A DNA stretch of 64,000 bases from Cryphonectria parasitica EP155 (Eukaryota; Ascomycota; Sordariomycetes; Diaporthales; Cryphonectriaceae), in contig NW_024468911.1 in assembly GCF_011745365.1 (NCBI RefSeq), positions 800,759-864,758 of the forward strand, read 5' to 3'. The notes beneath the pieces are model-generated. The model saw only the letters and a list, made by a program, of their open reading frames with translations. It ran no database searches and had not been told where the DNA came from. Positions 12,288 to 22,200 of this stretch are shown in pieces. Positions within the stretch are counted from its first letter, which is position 1, and each line of letters starts with the position of its first letter. Position numbers and translations under genes: made by a program.

Positions 12288-13378
12288 GGAACAGCTTCTT
12301 GCAACTGAGGACAAAGCGCTCACGGGAATTGTTCCTGGGCGAACGGACGCATGGGCACAATCAAACGAAATGCACGGGCAAAAGGAGGCAACATTACAGC
12401 GGCGTTGGTTTTAGGTACAGGCTACACAGTATTGCCTAGGCGTTGAGACAAATGTCCATTGTGAGGCAGTTCATATGGGAACATAGCCATTGTCGAGTTG
12501 ATTAACATTTACACATTCCTACATCCGAAGTAGCTCATCTTCGTTCTCGAGTGCTGTGGTGATGTTGAACTGATATGTGCATCTTCTCAGTGTGCTCTAG
12601 TGCCAAAGAACAGGCCATCCTCAAAGCTAATCCTCGAAGAGTGTCCTCCGATAATGAAAAGTAGCTAGTCTCTAAGAATCATATTAACAACCAACTGGCA
12701 GGGCAATGCGATCCAATTAATATACCTGGCGCAACGTTCTCACTGAACAAGATGGTCAACCACTCAGAAGCTATGCCACTAATGAGCATCTATGCTGCAC
12801 TATCTCACTATACGATTCTTGAGATGATATAGAGATTCTGAATCCTTCTTGAGTAGAGTTGCAATAATTACATCCCAAGTCTTTCGTTGATTGACATAAA
12901 TATGCGAGACCCCAGAGAGGAAATATTCCCATGATATCAGATCGATGCGCTCCGCAAGGTCTATTGAGTAGTGAACCAAAATCTGCTTTGAGTGTTGTTA
13001 CTGCTGGAGCCCCTAAGAAAAGCGTCACTTTTTACCAATTTACTGATACGCTAATCTTGCATTGTTCAAAAATTGTTCGAATATATCTGAAAACCAAGTT
13101 CACAACAAGGCTTCACACTTGCTTCAATGTTGGGCACATCAACACATTTACAGTCTGCCTGTAAATTGAGTAAATGAGCCAGCACTCCATTCCAGTGCTA
13201 AACCTCTCACCAGTGAATGCCAAACTATAGCAAATATGGCATTTCCACAGTAGAAGTGAATGGCGCCAGTCAAAGTAAAGAGCAGAACACTTGACTTGAT
13301 TTTCCCCATATGCTTATGTTAATTGTAATTTATTTTTATTCACACACTGTTCTCCCATGTGATGGTGCTTCACTGGCA

Positions 13379-13384
13379 CACGTG
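13379..13384. promoter_or_regulatory. CACGTG E-box next to a TATA box
   Basis: A palindromic CACGTG lies two bases upstream of TATATAAA. It is a candidate site for a bHLH regulator such as a Pho4/NUC-1 or Cbf1 homologue. Confidence 0.45.
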
Positions 13385-13385
13385 G

Positions 13386-13393
13386 TATATAAA
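13386..13393 (+). promoter_or_regulatory. TATA box
   Basis: TATATAAA lies 78 nt before the ATG of the 715-aa ORF. The CA-rich leader that follows fits a transcription start about 30 nt downstream. Confidence 0.55.
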
Positions 13394-13470
13394 CTCATTC
13401 AGGTTTTGTTCTAATTACGAGACGTTTCTTCCACCTCAACACACTGCAAGTCTTGAGCTGATATCCTGGC

Positions 13471-15618
13471 ATGGATGAAGACCGGCCAACCCATCACCAC
13501 ACTTCGATACAATTTGAGGAAGACTACCCAGCATTATCACCCTACTACCGTGCTAAGGTAGCAACAAAAGCACTTCTCTCAAGTTTTGACACCAGACAAC
13601 CACCACTCCCAACAACTTCAATGACAATGAGTGTATCAAACTCAGAGAGCCCGGGGTCTTCAGCCTACTCCCAGCAACAAGAAGCTGTCAACACACCTAC
13701 GGGCCATGAGCAGCATCAACAAACCCTCTCAAAAGTTGGGATTAACTTCAACTGGTTGACAAACGCTATCAAGCATCTCCTTCAAGAGCCTTTCCCAGAG
13801 CCAGGCTCCATGACCCAACCATACATCTACAATGAAGGGGACTTTCGTGTCAAGATGGATGCATACTTGAGTCTGTGCGACAAGAACAATACCCGGATTA
13901 CCCTCAATGACGACTTTCCTGAGGACCCTGAGGACCAACAACGCCTTGCCCGAGAGCTTGTCACAGCGATGACCAACCTAGACTGTGAAGACAATTCCTC
14001 CAAAGTCGCTGTCGCCCGCATCAAGAAACTCAGCCCTGTCGAGTTCAGCCTCATGGCCTGGTCCCTCCTCTTCGAGACGAGAGATGTCCACCGCGGCAAG
14101 CTATCGATGCCCCGATGGGGAAAAGAGTGGGAGCTGGAGAGGTACGACACTTTCCATGAGCGCTTCGAGATGGTCAAGGACGTCCTTCACAACCGCAAGA
14201 CGGCCGTCTCCAGCCTATTTGACTATGTCTTTGCGAAGCGGTTGGCCCTGAACCCGCGTGCTGAGCTGGGACGCAAGAAGTCGAACACGGTGTCCAACGC
14301 AAAGCGTAAGCTGGACCTTGACTTTGCCAAACAACACAGGAGCGGGAAGCGAGCTCGCTCTGGTAAACGCAGTTCCCAGACTGGCCATACGACTGATCAG
14401 AACAGTCCAACACCACAGGACTCACAGGTGGACCACCACAGCGAGCAGATGGACGATGCCGAGGGTAGGGCTAGGAAGCGAGTGAGGACAGAGAAGGCCC
14501 CTGAGATGGCCCCAATCCCAGCAATTATCAACACTCAGATGGGTCACTACAGCGCCGCGAACGCTTCTGTGATGCAGCCAGCAAACCGGACGTGGCATGA
14601 CGTCTACGGCACTCATCACAGTCTTGAGCCTCACCCCGGCTCCGGGCAAACGGACTGGCCCCGCACACAATACGATAATGGCCAGCCCAACCCCCAGTTC
14701 CACAGTCAGCTTAGAGGCCTGCTCAACAATCAGCTAGCGATGATTCCTTCCGTGCAACGCAAGCCACAGGGGGTGTACTCGACCGTGGAGAACGCAGAGG
14801 TGCATGGCGGAGGACTCGATACACTGGACGAGGACGAGGATGAGGATGAGGGAACATATCAGGGCGAGATGCAGGTTGGAGGCCCGACCTTGGATAACAC
14901 AGCTGTGCATGCGGGAGAAATCGACACGCTGGATGAGGACGAGAACGCGAGCACATATCAAGGCGAGACGCAGACCGGAGGCTCGTGTGGCAACAGCTAC
15001 TCTTCGCCTGTGGACACGTTCCAGTCCGAGAGTGAGGATGGCCAACTGGGACAGAACGAGGCGGGGGACGCAACAGGCCAGCCTGCATTCTATCCCAATC
15101 CGCAGCAGGCCTTCCAACAAGAGTTCTCCCCCACTGTTGCTCAGAACGTAACCACTGGCGCCCACTATCCTTCCGTCACCAACCAGCAGCAATATCCTGC
15201 AGCACCTGGCGGGGTCGGAGACGCCACTTCTGGACCCTCTGAAGACACCCAACCATCGTCAGATGCTCAGCAAGGCCACCAGCTCGATTCTTCCCCAGAA
15301 AGCCTTGGTGATGTCCGCCAGTGGCTGGTCAACACAGAGTCTGGCGTGGCCCCTGTGCAGGATCCTTACACCGACATCCAGAGAGAACAGAGCACTCAGC
15401 AGAGCCCGGTCGGAAGTGGTGAGCTTCAAACGACACCAAGCGACAACGGCTCGCAGCCTGAACAGCACCAAGCGACCCAGCACAGTCAAGAGATGGAGGA
15501 TCTTGGTGATTTCAATGAGCTCCCGGGAGTGTGGGATCCTTCTTATGGAGAGGCGCTGCAGAGGTGGTCGGACCAGGATAACGGTTTTGCAGGCGGGTTC
15601 GATTGGAATGACTTTTGA
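13471..15618 (+). CDS. 715-aa protein of unknown function with internal acidic repeats
   Basis: This uninterrupted ORF of 715 codons starts at the first ATG after a TATA box. Residues 1-90 are polar and disordered. Residues about 90-280 look folded, with a helical region containing LSPVEFSLMAWSLLFETRD and a KTAVSSLFDYVFAKRL segment. Residues 275-310 are rich in Lys and Arg and could be a nuclear localisation signal (RKKS, KRKLD, GKRARSGKRS). The rest is Q, S, P and D rich. Two copies of a roughly 30-residue unit containing DTLDEDE and TYQGE lie at about 444-474 and 479-508. No family is recognised. The long intron-free frame, TATA box and basic cluster favour a real gene, possibly a nuclear factor. 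The AT-rich flanks suggest a lineage-specific locus. Confidence 0.7.
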   Translation: MDEDRPTHHHTSIQFEEDYPALSPYYRAKVATKALLSSFDTRQPPLPTTSMTMSVSNSESPGSSAYSQQQEAVNTPTGHEQHQQTLSKVGINFNWLTNAIKHLLQEPFPEPGSMTQPYIYNEGDFRVKMDAYLSLCDKNNTRITLNDDFPEDPEDQQRLARELVTAMTNLDCEDNSSKVAVARIKKLSPVEFSLMAWSLLFETRDVHRGKLSMPRWGKEWELERYDTFHERFEMVKDVLHNRKTAVSSLFDYVFAKRLALNPRAELGRKKSNTVSNAKRKLDLDFAKQHRSGKRARSGKRSSQTGHTTDQNSPTPQDSQVDHHSEQMDDAEGRARKRVRTEKAPEMAPIPAIINTQMGHYSAANASVMQPANRTWHDVYGTHHSLEPHPGSGQTDWPRTQYDNGQPNPQFHSQLRGLLNNQLAMIPSVQRKPQGVYSTVENAEVHGGGLDTLDEDEDEDEGTYQGEMQVGGPTLDNTAVHAGEIDTLDEDENASTYQGETQTGGSCGNSYSSPVDTFQSESEDGQLGQNEAGDATGQPAFYPNPQQAFQQEFSPTVAQNVTTGAHYPSVTNQQQYPAAPGGVGDATSGPSEDTQPSSDAQQGHQLDSSPESLGDVRQWLVNTESGVAPVQDPYTDIQREQSTQQSPVGSGELQTTPSDNGSQPEQHQATQHSQEMEDLGDFNELPGVWDPSYGEALQRWSDQDNGFAGGFDWNDF
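14800..14985 (+). repeat. Two-copy tandem repeat inside the 715-aa ORF
   Basis: Two units begin at about 14800 and 14905, and each encodes VH-x-G-xx-DTLDEDE ... TYQGE-x-Q-x-GG. The copies differ at many third positions, so the duplication is not recent. The first copy carries extra Asp/Glu pairs. Confidence 0.75.
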
Positions 15619-16138
15619 GGGCAGGGGGAACTCAAAGGTGTATTATCATGCGTGGGAGAAGGTCTTGAGCTCTTTACGTCATCTGGAACGGAGAAAACAA
15701 AGGAAAGGGGGGAAATGACAGTTACATAGAAACTCTATGTCGACCTAGACAGAGACCTTTGCACAGAGTTTGTTTGAATGGGATTACTACATCTTACAAG
15801 ATGGCATGATCAAAGGTTTCGATTGCTGCGCAGTGACCATAATGTGTACAATGAGAATGTTTGAGCATGGTAGTTGCACACACAAACCATCCATGGTAAT
15901 GCTAATCATAACGACCATATTCATAGTGATCAATACCAGGTACATTGAAGGGCACTCATGAAATGATTCGCTATGATGTCCCAGTATAAACCAGTGCTCA
16001 GGAAGTGCAAAACACTGATACTAATCTATAGTACAATTTCAATCTATTCTATGTTATCTGCCTCTACATACAGTACTAATGTATTTATCAGTTCTCATTG
16101 CTGTCCAACTCAAATTTACCCATACTAGAAACTAGCAC
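15619..16138. other. AT-rich spacer between convergent genes
   Basis: This is the 3' flank of the 715-aa ORF and of the UDP-glucose dehydrogenase gene. No gene is visible. It is AT-rich and holds few CpG from about 15800 on. Confidence 0.5.
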
Positions 16139-18400
16139 TCATCGGCCAACGCTCTTGACACAGAAACCAAGCAGCTCCATCTCCTTGATGTCTTCAAGCA
16201 CTCCTTTTCCGTCAAATAGCCATCTCGGCTTGCTCATGTGGTAGCTGATCTTGGCCCAGTCTATCTTGTCTTTGGTTTTGTACTCCTCGTGTGGAGCATA
16301 GCCACTATTCTGAAGGCTGCAATCTGGGCAGTCGACATCGCATGGCGGCTCAGCATTGAATCTTTTCAGAGGATCCATTGATTCTGTGAAGCCGGAACCG
16401 AGTGACGGGAATTTGGAAGATGCCTGCTCGGTGAGATGCTTGTGAAGAGACAAGAGGTCCAACTCCGAGGACTCAACGGACTCGAAAGGTCTGAGGTCGA
16501 GTGAGACAACCCTCCCTAGTTTCTTTCCAGCTGATGCTACACCATCAGGGCTAATGCTGCCTGTGTTGATGCCGTGTAGGTGCTTCTTTTGCTGGCTGCT
16601 GCTGTTGTTCCTGAACTCATCAAAGTCGGTGGTGATCAGAACGGCATTGGAGCCAGCGCACGCCTCATACGCGTTCTCATACACAACCAAGGGCCCACCC
16701 TCCTCTTTGAGAATCTTGAAAGCCAGGTCTTCTCCCAAGAGCCTCTTGACTTCCTCACGAACCATCCCGGGATGGCAGCACGGATCGAAAATAGCCACCT
16801 CCCTGGGTCCCTCCTCCAACAACGTCCGGATGATCTCCAGCGCAGGTGACTCGCGCGTGTCATTAGTGTTCTTCTTGAACGCATACCCCAAGACAGTCAC
16901 TTTCTTCCCCGCCAGCGTGTTATTCAGACACCGCACCACCCGTGCGGCGAACCGATTCCGGCTGTACTCGTTCATCGAGTGGACCTGTCGCCAGTACGCC
17001 GCCACCTCGTCCAGACCGAGGCTCTGCGCCAGGTACACGAGCGACAAGACGTCCTTCTTGAAGCACGACCCGCCAAAGCCAATGCCGGCCTTGAGAAACT
17101 TGTCTCCGATGCGCGGGTCCGCGCCGATCGCCGCCGCCACCTCGTCGACGTTGGCGCCCGTCTCCTCGCACACGGCCGCGATCGAGTTGATGGACGAGAT
17201 CCGCTGGGCCAGCATCGAGTTGGCCACCAGCTTGGCGAGCTCCGAGGACCACACGTTGGTGGTGAGGATGCGCTCCCGCGCCACCCAGGCGCCGTAGACG
17301 GATGCGAGCGCCGCGGCGGCTCTGCGGCCGGCTGAGGTAGGGGAGCAGCCGATGAGCACTCGATCTGGGTAGAGGAGATCGTGGACGGCTGTGCCGGCTG
17401 CTAGGAATTCTGGGTTGGATAGGATTTCAAAATGAACGCCGGGACGGTGAATGGCCATCTTTTTTAAGAAGGAGAGCCAGTCAGCCAAATTATTTGCCCA
17501 TGAAAACGAATAATAAGAAAACCAAAAGAGTAGACTGAACACGGCTGAGGAGAGGTCAAGAATTTACCGTTTGTTGAACCATCTGCGCAGTACGACACGG
17601 CACCGTGCTCTTCTCGACGATGATGGCGCCAGGTCTTGCGTGTCGAGCTACGTCGGCTGTGACAGCCTCGAAGGCCGCCATGTCGGTCGCGCATCCTTTG
17701 CCGGCGCCCCTCGTCTTGGTCGGCGTGTTGACGGCAATGAGGACAATGTCCGCTTCGGAGATGCACTTGTCGACCTGCGTACTGAAGAAAAGGTTGGGCT
17801 GTCTGGAAGGCACAGTAATCTGCTGGTTGGCGGCGGCTGCTTGGCCAGGAGGCTTCGAGTGGGCGGCAGCGTCTGGAAGTATTATCTCGCTATTCCCCGC
17901 TTGTGAGAGGGAACATGTCTGTGCGGCTGGCTCGTTGCTGAGAACGACATCCCGAGTCCCGTCTCGGGCAACGCGCACAATGTTTGCCAAACCAGGTTCA
18001 AAGATGGGAGGATGGCGACTGTTCCAGCGGCGAATCCGGGTTGCATTGAGATCTACCACGGTCACCTGGATGTTTGGGTTGTTGAAGGCGATGACCGCCG
18101 CCGTTGGACCTCCTAACACGGGGCTTCTTCAGTACGCAGGACTTTTCATTTCTTGGGGGGAGGCTCTCTTTCACAGAATGGTATTTAAGTTTGTTTCTTA
18201 CCGACGTATCCTGCGCCGACGCAGCAGATATTGCGGATAGGTCTGTCTTGTGCCATGCACATCGCCATAGATTCCAGAATCTGTGGCCTCAATAAGGGGC
18301 TGGACATGTAGCTCCCCTCTGGCGTAGTCGGGGCTGTGGAGTCATCCATAGCGGTGCTGTCCTCGCAGCCATTCGTTGAGGGTGATGATAGGATGTTCAT
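16139..18400 (-). CDS. UDP-glucose 6-dehydrogenase
   Basis: Three exons (18400-18202, 18112-17568, 17458-16139) give 687 aa. The enzyme oxidises UDP-glucose to UDP-glucuronate with two NAD+. The Rossmann motif VGAGYVGG is at 61-68, split by intron 1. A VNTPT segment, an STVPCRT segment, an LSNPEFLAAGTA segment and the catalytic GFGGSCFKKD (Cys about 380) all match the UDP-glucose/GDP-mannose dehydrogenase family. NTNDTRESPA and the final ISYHMSKPRWLFDGKGV are also typical. At 687 aa it is longer than animal or plant enzymes (about 470-490). The extra length is an N-terminal leader of about 55 aa, an insert between the first two conserved blocks (about 115-155), and a segment before the C-terminus containing CDVDCPDC. 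It is divergent from an SQD2-like glycosyltransferase and probably supplies that enzyme's sugar donor. The family is certain; the pathway is inferred. Confidence 0.95.
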
Positions 18401-18566
18401 GATGGGAGGGGATTGGTTTGGTATTGCGGCTCAAAGTTCGTCAGGTAACAGTGATTTATCATAAGCAGCTTCGAGGAGAATATGGCTCAGGTGCTGCAGC
18501 AGACCTCTTTCTGGATGACAAGGGAAATATTTCTTTGTGAACGAAAAGAGGATTGTAGGATGGGCA

Positions 18567-18572
18567 CACGTG
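18567..18572. promoter_or_regulatory. CACGTG box 1
   Basis: Palindromic E-box flanked by ACA and TGT, 167 nt upstream of the UDP-glucose dehydrogenase start. Confidence 0.5.
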
Positions 18573-18640
18573 TGTTGGTTCGGTCACACGCGTGTTTACA
18601 ATGTGGGTAGACGTCTTATTCTCCGAGGGACGGCGGCTCA

Positions 18641-18646
18641 CACGTG
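18641..18646. promoter_or_regulatory. CACGTG box 2
   Basis: Palindromic E-box 74 nt beyond box 1 in the same divergent promoter. Confidence 0.5.
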
Positions 18647-19017
18647 CAATGATGGGCGAGTCCTTATTGTAGCATGTGACAACAGTCGTTATCGCAACTT
18701 TTTAGGTCGAACAATGTAGCAGCAGTCATGAGAAATCTGCTTGAGTAAGTCCAATCTTGTGGGAAAATAGGATCACACAGCAATATAACCACAGGAAGTA
18801 GCCTTGCCACTCTATACTAATTATCGCAGCCCATGATAAGTCTGGCCGAGGTCCGCATAAAGCGCCCCTTTAATTCCCCCATAGCAGAGAGTCACGACAC
18901 ACGAGGTCCTCTTTCCGGTCATCATGGGCCGGGCTCGATATAAAAATCGCCGCTCGCGACTCGATGGCAGGTGTCGACCTTGATCGGCAAATTAAGGAGA
19001 TAGGAACCTGTTGCATT

Positions 19018-19025
19018 CACGTGGG
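19018..19025 (+). promoter_or_regulatory. CACGTGGG, Pho4/NUC-1-type site
   Basis: An exact match to the high-affinity yeast Pho4 core CACGTGGG; Neurospora NUC-1 recognises a CACGTG core. It lies mid-way in the divergent promoter. Confidence 0.55.
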
Positions 19026-19346
19026 CCCGGTGCTCAGTCTAGACACGAGAGAGGGGGATTAGTAGCATAAAAACATTGTCCATCTTTTGAGATATTCGAG
19101 GTCACTTGTGACTACACACTGCTGCTGTCCAATCAGAAGGGCCACGAGGGTTGGACTCAAGGCGTTACTGGTTTTATTCATGCGCCGATGAACGAGGTAG
19201 CGTGATCAGAAGAGGAGGAGGTCATCTTCAGACGATGCAGTCTGGGCTTCCGCAAGCATGTCAATGCCCGAGACAAAGCTTAGAGTCATGGGGAGAGAGA
19301 ATGATTTGATAGGGAAGAGAGTCGATAGAGGCAAGCTGCCAATTAA

Positions 19347-19354
19347 CCCACGTG
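19347..19354 (-). promoter_or_regulatory. CACGTGGG (reverse), Pho4/NUC-1-type site
   Basis: CCCACGTG on the plus strand is CACGTGGG on the minus strand. It is the second extended site in this promoter. Confidence 0.55.
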
Positions 19355-20134
19355 CTTATCGGTCATGCTCGGGCGGGCTTCGATCATTGGGTGGATGCGT
19401 GCCTTGTGCTTCTGTTCCCGCCTCTGATTGGCTGCTGTCGTGTAAGTCGTTATCAGTTAGAGTGATTAGGTCATCCATCTGATTTGTCCCGTAGAAAAGA
19501 CGAGGACTAATGATTGTCAAATATTTTCGAGAACCTAGTGTCTTTAGATGCAATGAAAGATTTATTATCCTAGTGAAGATGACGGACGTAAGGAAAGGGA
19601 CACAAGGCAGTCAAAGAAACCCTATTTGGCGTCGTAGTCCACAAAACTACGGCACAACCCTTGGGGAACAGAAGCGGGTCACGACGCGAAAAACTCTTAG
19701 AGACGCGGATGACCGAACCCTGGCGTTGTTTCGTCTGCACTTTGCCGACGCAGTCGATGGATGCGGGCATATGATCAACATCGGTCGACCCTGCCCTAGC
19801 TTCGAAATGCCTCTTGACTAAGTACTTATACTTGGTATTAAGTAGTCGCGAGACGCCTAGAACTTGTCAAGTAATTGCTTTTATACACCAAGTTTCATGC
19901 ACCGTCTCCTTCCCGAGTCGTTGTAGCCAAGTAAACCCAGAACTCATTGATATTTGTTTATATCTTTGGAGCCCACACCGAGAAGCACAAGTGCAGGTAA
20001 ATAAATAGTCTTTCTGCTTTCTCATAGCAGTACGCAGTTGAGACTAATAACATCGGACAGCTGCCTTGGTACTACTAGGAAGATAATACACTGGCCGCTC
20101 ATTGAGTCGTACAGTGCAGGCGCCCTACAGGAGG

Positions 20135-21712
20135 ATGGCGGCAGTGGGCTCATCACCACCGGCAGATGGCCAGCATGATCTAGCAGTGTTCCCCGAGGGC
20201 CTCAAGGGCAGGCGGGTGTTACTGTGCACCGAGTCTTTCGGTCCAGTCAACGGCGTCAGCAGGACCACTCTGATGCTGGTCAACCACCTGCGCGCCAACG
20301 GGTGCCACGTCGCCGTCGTTGCGCCTCACAACCCGACCAAACTCAACACTTTTGTCCCCACGCTGGCACCTGCTGTGAGGTCGAGTAGCACGGCCTCGAC
20401 TGGGAGCATCACAACCACCACCACCACCAAGAAGAACATTGAGGTCCGTCTGCACGGATATCCTGTGCCCTTCAACCCCGAACTGAGCATCGTGTACCTC
20501 GTCAGGCTGTCGGCTCTCTACAGCCGCACGTTTGGCGGGCCCCCGGATCTCATCTACCTCGCCTCCCCCGCCAGCCTGGGCTTCCAGGTCATGTTTCAGC
20601 TGCGCCAGAGGCCAGAGCGAGAGCAAATCCCTGTCCTCTGTAACTTCCAGACCGACCTTGCTGGGTACTGCAAGACGTTGTTTCCCTTCCCTCTTGGCGG
20701 CATCGCCGACTACGCCTTCGCGTCGGTCCAGAGCTTCCTATTCCGGCATGAGAGCGTCAAGACTATCTTCTATCCTAGCACCTATGTGAGGCGTTATCTG
20801 GAACGGCACCACGTCCCGGGTGACAAGATGGAGATCCTCACTCGAGGGGTCGACACAGAGCTATTTAAACCTGACAGGAGGAACCAGTCACTTCGAGACC
20901 ATATCGCACCGGACGGGGAGATCATCCTGATCTGCGTCGCACGCCTGGCGGCAGAGAAGAGCTTCGACTTTCTGGCCATGGTGGCCAAGGAGCTAAACCT
21001 CCGCGGGCTGAAGTTCAAGTTGTACATCGTGGGGGGAAACCGTCAGGCAGAGGTCGAGACGGAGATCAAGGGGCTCTTTGCCGATCTCGAGGGACAAGGC
21101 AAGGTGATCTTCGCAGGCTTCAGGGTGGGGGAGGAGCTTGCTGAGGCGTATGCCAGCGCGGACCTTTTCCTGCACTGCTCCATCTCCGAGACATTTGGCC
21201 TCGTGGTGCTGGAGTCGTTTGCCTCGGGTGTGCCTGTCGTGGCACGAGACATGGGAGGCCCGAGCAACACCGTCCAAGACGGGTACAGCGGCTTTCTCAC
21301 GCCGCCGGACGACCTGTCTGCCTTTGTGGACAGAGTGATCCTGCTGGCCAATGACGAGAACATGAGAGCCAGATTCGGCAGAGATGCCCTCCGGCAAGCC
21401 CGTGAGGCGACGTGGGACAAGATCAACAACAAGGTGGCATGGAAGATGCTGGATGAGATCGAGCAGCGGGAGGCGGTCTTGGCTGAGATGCAGCTGCAGG
21501 GAGACACAAAAGAACCGCACGGAGGTATATCTGCCGTGCCTGTCTTCGGCTGGTTGATGCTGAGTGGCGCCTTTCGTGAGACCTTGGTCAACTCCCGCCT
21601 GGTAGGAGCCCTGGGCGTGATTTTGGGCTTTTGGGGTGTCGTTGGGGTATATCTGGGCTTTACTAAGGCGAACCGGTGGGTGAGAGGCATGTTCAGCAGG
21701 TCATCGGCGTGA
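20135..21712 (+). CDS. GT4 glycosyltransferase, SQD2-like, C-terminally membrane-anchored
   Basis: This single-exon gene encodes 525 aa. The frame is open upstream, but the first ATG is at 20135. The protein has the GT-B layout of family 4. An N-terminal acceptor domain contains FGPVNGVSRTT (Gly-rich loop) and CNFQTDLAGYC. The nucleotide-sugar domain contains VARLAAEKSFD, LYIVGG and the EX7E motif ETFGLVVLE within HCSISETFG. This pattern is shared with SQD2, the plant enzyme that makes sulfoquinovosyl- and glucuronosyl-diacylglycerol, and with bacterial lipid mannosyl/glucosyl transferases. A Thr-rich insert sits at about 90-105. A hydrophobic stretch near 480-510 (LGVILGFWGVVGVYLGF) suggests a C-terminal membrane anchor. 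Together with the neighbouring UDP-glucose dehydrogenase, a UDP-glucuronate donor and a lipid acceptor are the favoured guess. The substrate is not proven by sequence. Confidence 0.9.
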   Translation: MAAVGSSPPADGQHDLAVFPEGLKGRRVLLCTESFGPVNGVSRTTLMLVNHLRANGCHVAVVAPHNPTKLNTFVPTLAPAVRSSSTASTGSITTTTTTKKNIEVRLHGYPVPFNPELSIVYLVRLSALYSRTFGGPPDLIYLASPASLGFQVMFQLRQRPEREQIPVLCNFQTDLAGYCKTLFPFPLGGIADYAFASVQSFLFRHESVKTIFYPSTYVRRYLERHHVPGDKMEILTRGVDTELFKPDRRNQSLRDHIAPDGEIILICVARLAAEKSFDFLAMVAKELNLRGLKFKLYIVGGNRQAEVETEIKGLFADLEGQGKVIFAGFRVGEELAEAYASADLFLHCSISETFGLVVLESFASGVPVVARDMGGPSNTVQDGYSGFLTPPDDLSAFVDRVILLANDENMRARFGRDALRQAREATWDKINNKVAWKMLDEIEQREAVLAEMQLQGDTKEPHGGISAVPVFGWLMLSGAFRETLVNSRLVGALGVILGFWGVVGVYLGFTKANRWVRGMFSRSSA

Positions 21713-22200
21713 GGAGTGATGATGATGTTCATGATGATCATGATACGATGTGGTTTTCTGTGTGGCAATGGCATTCCTCTGGCGTTTTGGAAACCCGTTG
21801 GTTGGTGGTTTGGCCACAGGATCTCGCCCACATAAGTGGCAAGTCTTGTTAGACCCATAAATCCGTGAATAGAGGCCCACCTTGTTCCGATTGTGTACAG
21901 CATAGAAGTGGCGAGACGATGATCATGTGACGTATTTTGTTTCTTTCTTTTCTTGCTGTGTCTCTTTGCTTCTCTGTCTCGGGATGAAGCCGTTGAGCGG
22001 GCGGGGTGTGCCCGGCCTAAGAAATGCTAGCTTAGAATTGTTATGCTTGTGCTGTGTGAGCGCTCATTCTTGCAGGATGGAGAAGCGGTTACACTGTCTT
22101 GCGCCCAATCCATTTCTCCAATTCCATCTCTAGTTGGATCCTCCTTCGACGTCAAGCGATGAGATATATGTGGCTTGAGATGGGCATAATTTCCTGGGTT
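21713..22200. other. Convergent 3' spacer
   Basis: This is 3' flanking DNA of the GT4 gene and the DUF423 gene. No gene is seen. Confidence 0.5.

Larger units (their letters stand above)
12288..13470. other. AT-rich intergenic region ending in the promoter of the 715-aa ORF
   Basis: No gene is visible. The stretch is distinctly AT-rich compared with neighbouring coding DNA, especially 12600-13350. The last 100 nt contain a CACGTG box and a TATATAAA box, listed separately. Confidence 0.55.
18401..20134. promoter_or_regulatory. Divergent promoter between UDP-glucose dehydrogenase and the GT4 gene
   Basis: This 1.73 kb region has no gene of its own and carries four CACGTG palindromes (18567, 18641, 19018, 19349). 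The last two are in the extended CACGTGGG form, in opposite orientations. About 0.4 CACGTG would be expected by chance. A TATAAA lies at 18939. The arrangement fits joint control of the two flanking genes. Confidence 0.65.

Noticed and set aside
16554..17297. 247-codon plus-strand ORF
   Set aside because: It is antisense to the UDP-glucose dehydrogenase exon, whose minus-strand product is a clear family member.
20102..20134. Earlier start of the GT4 frame
   Set aside because: The codon is TTG. The first ATG is at 20135.
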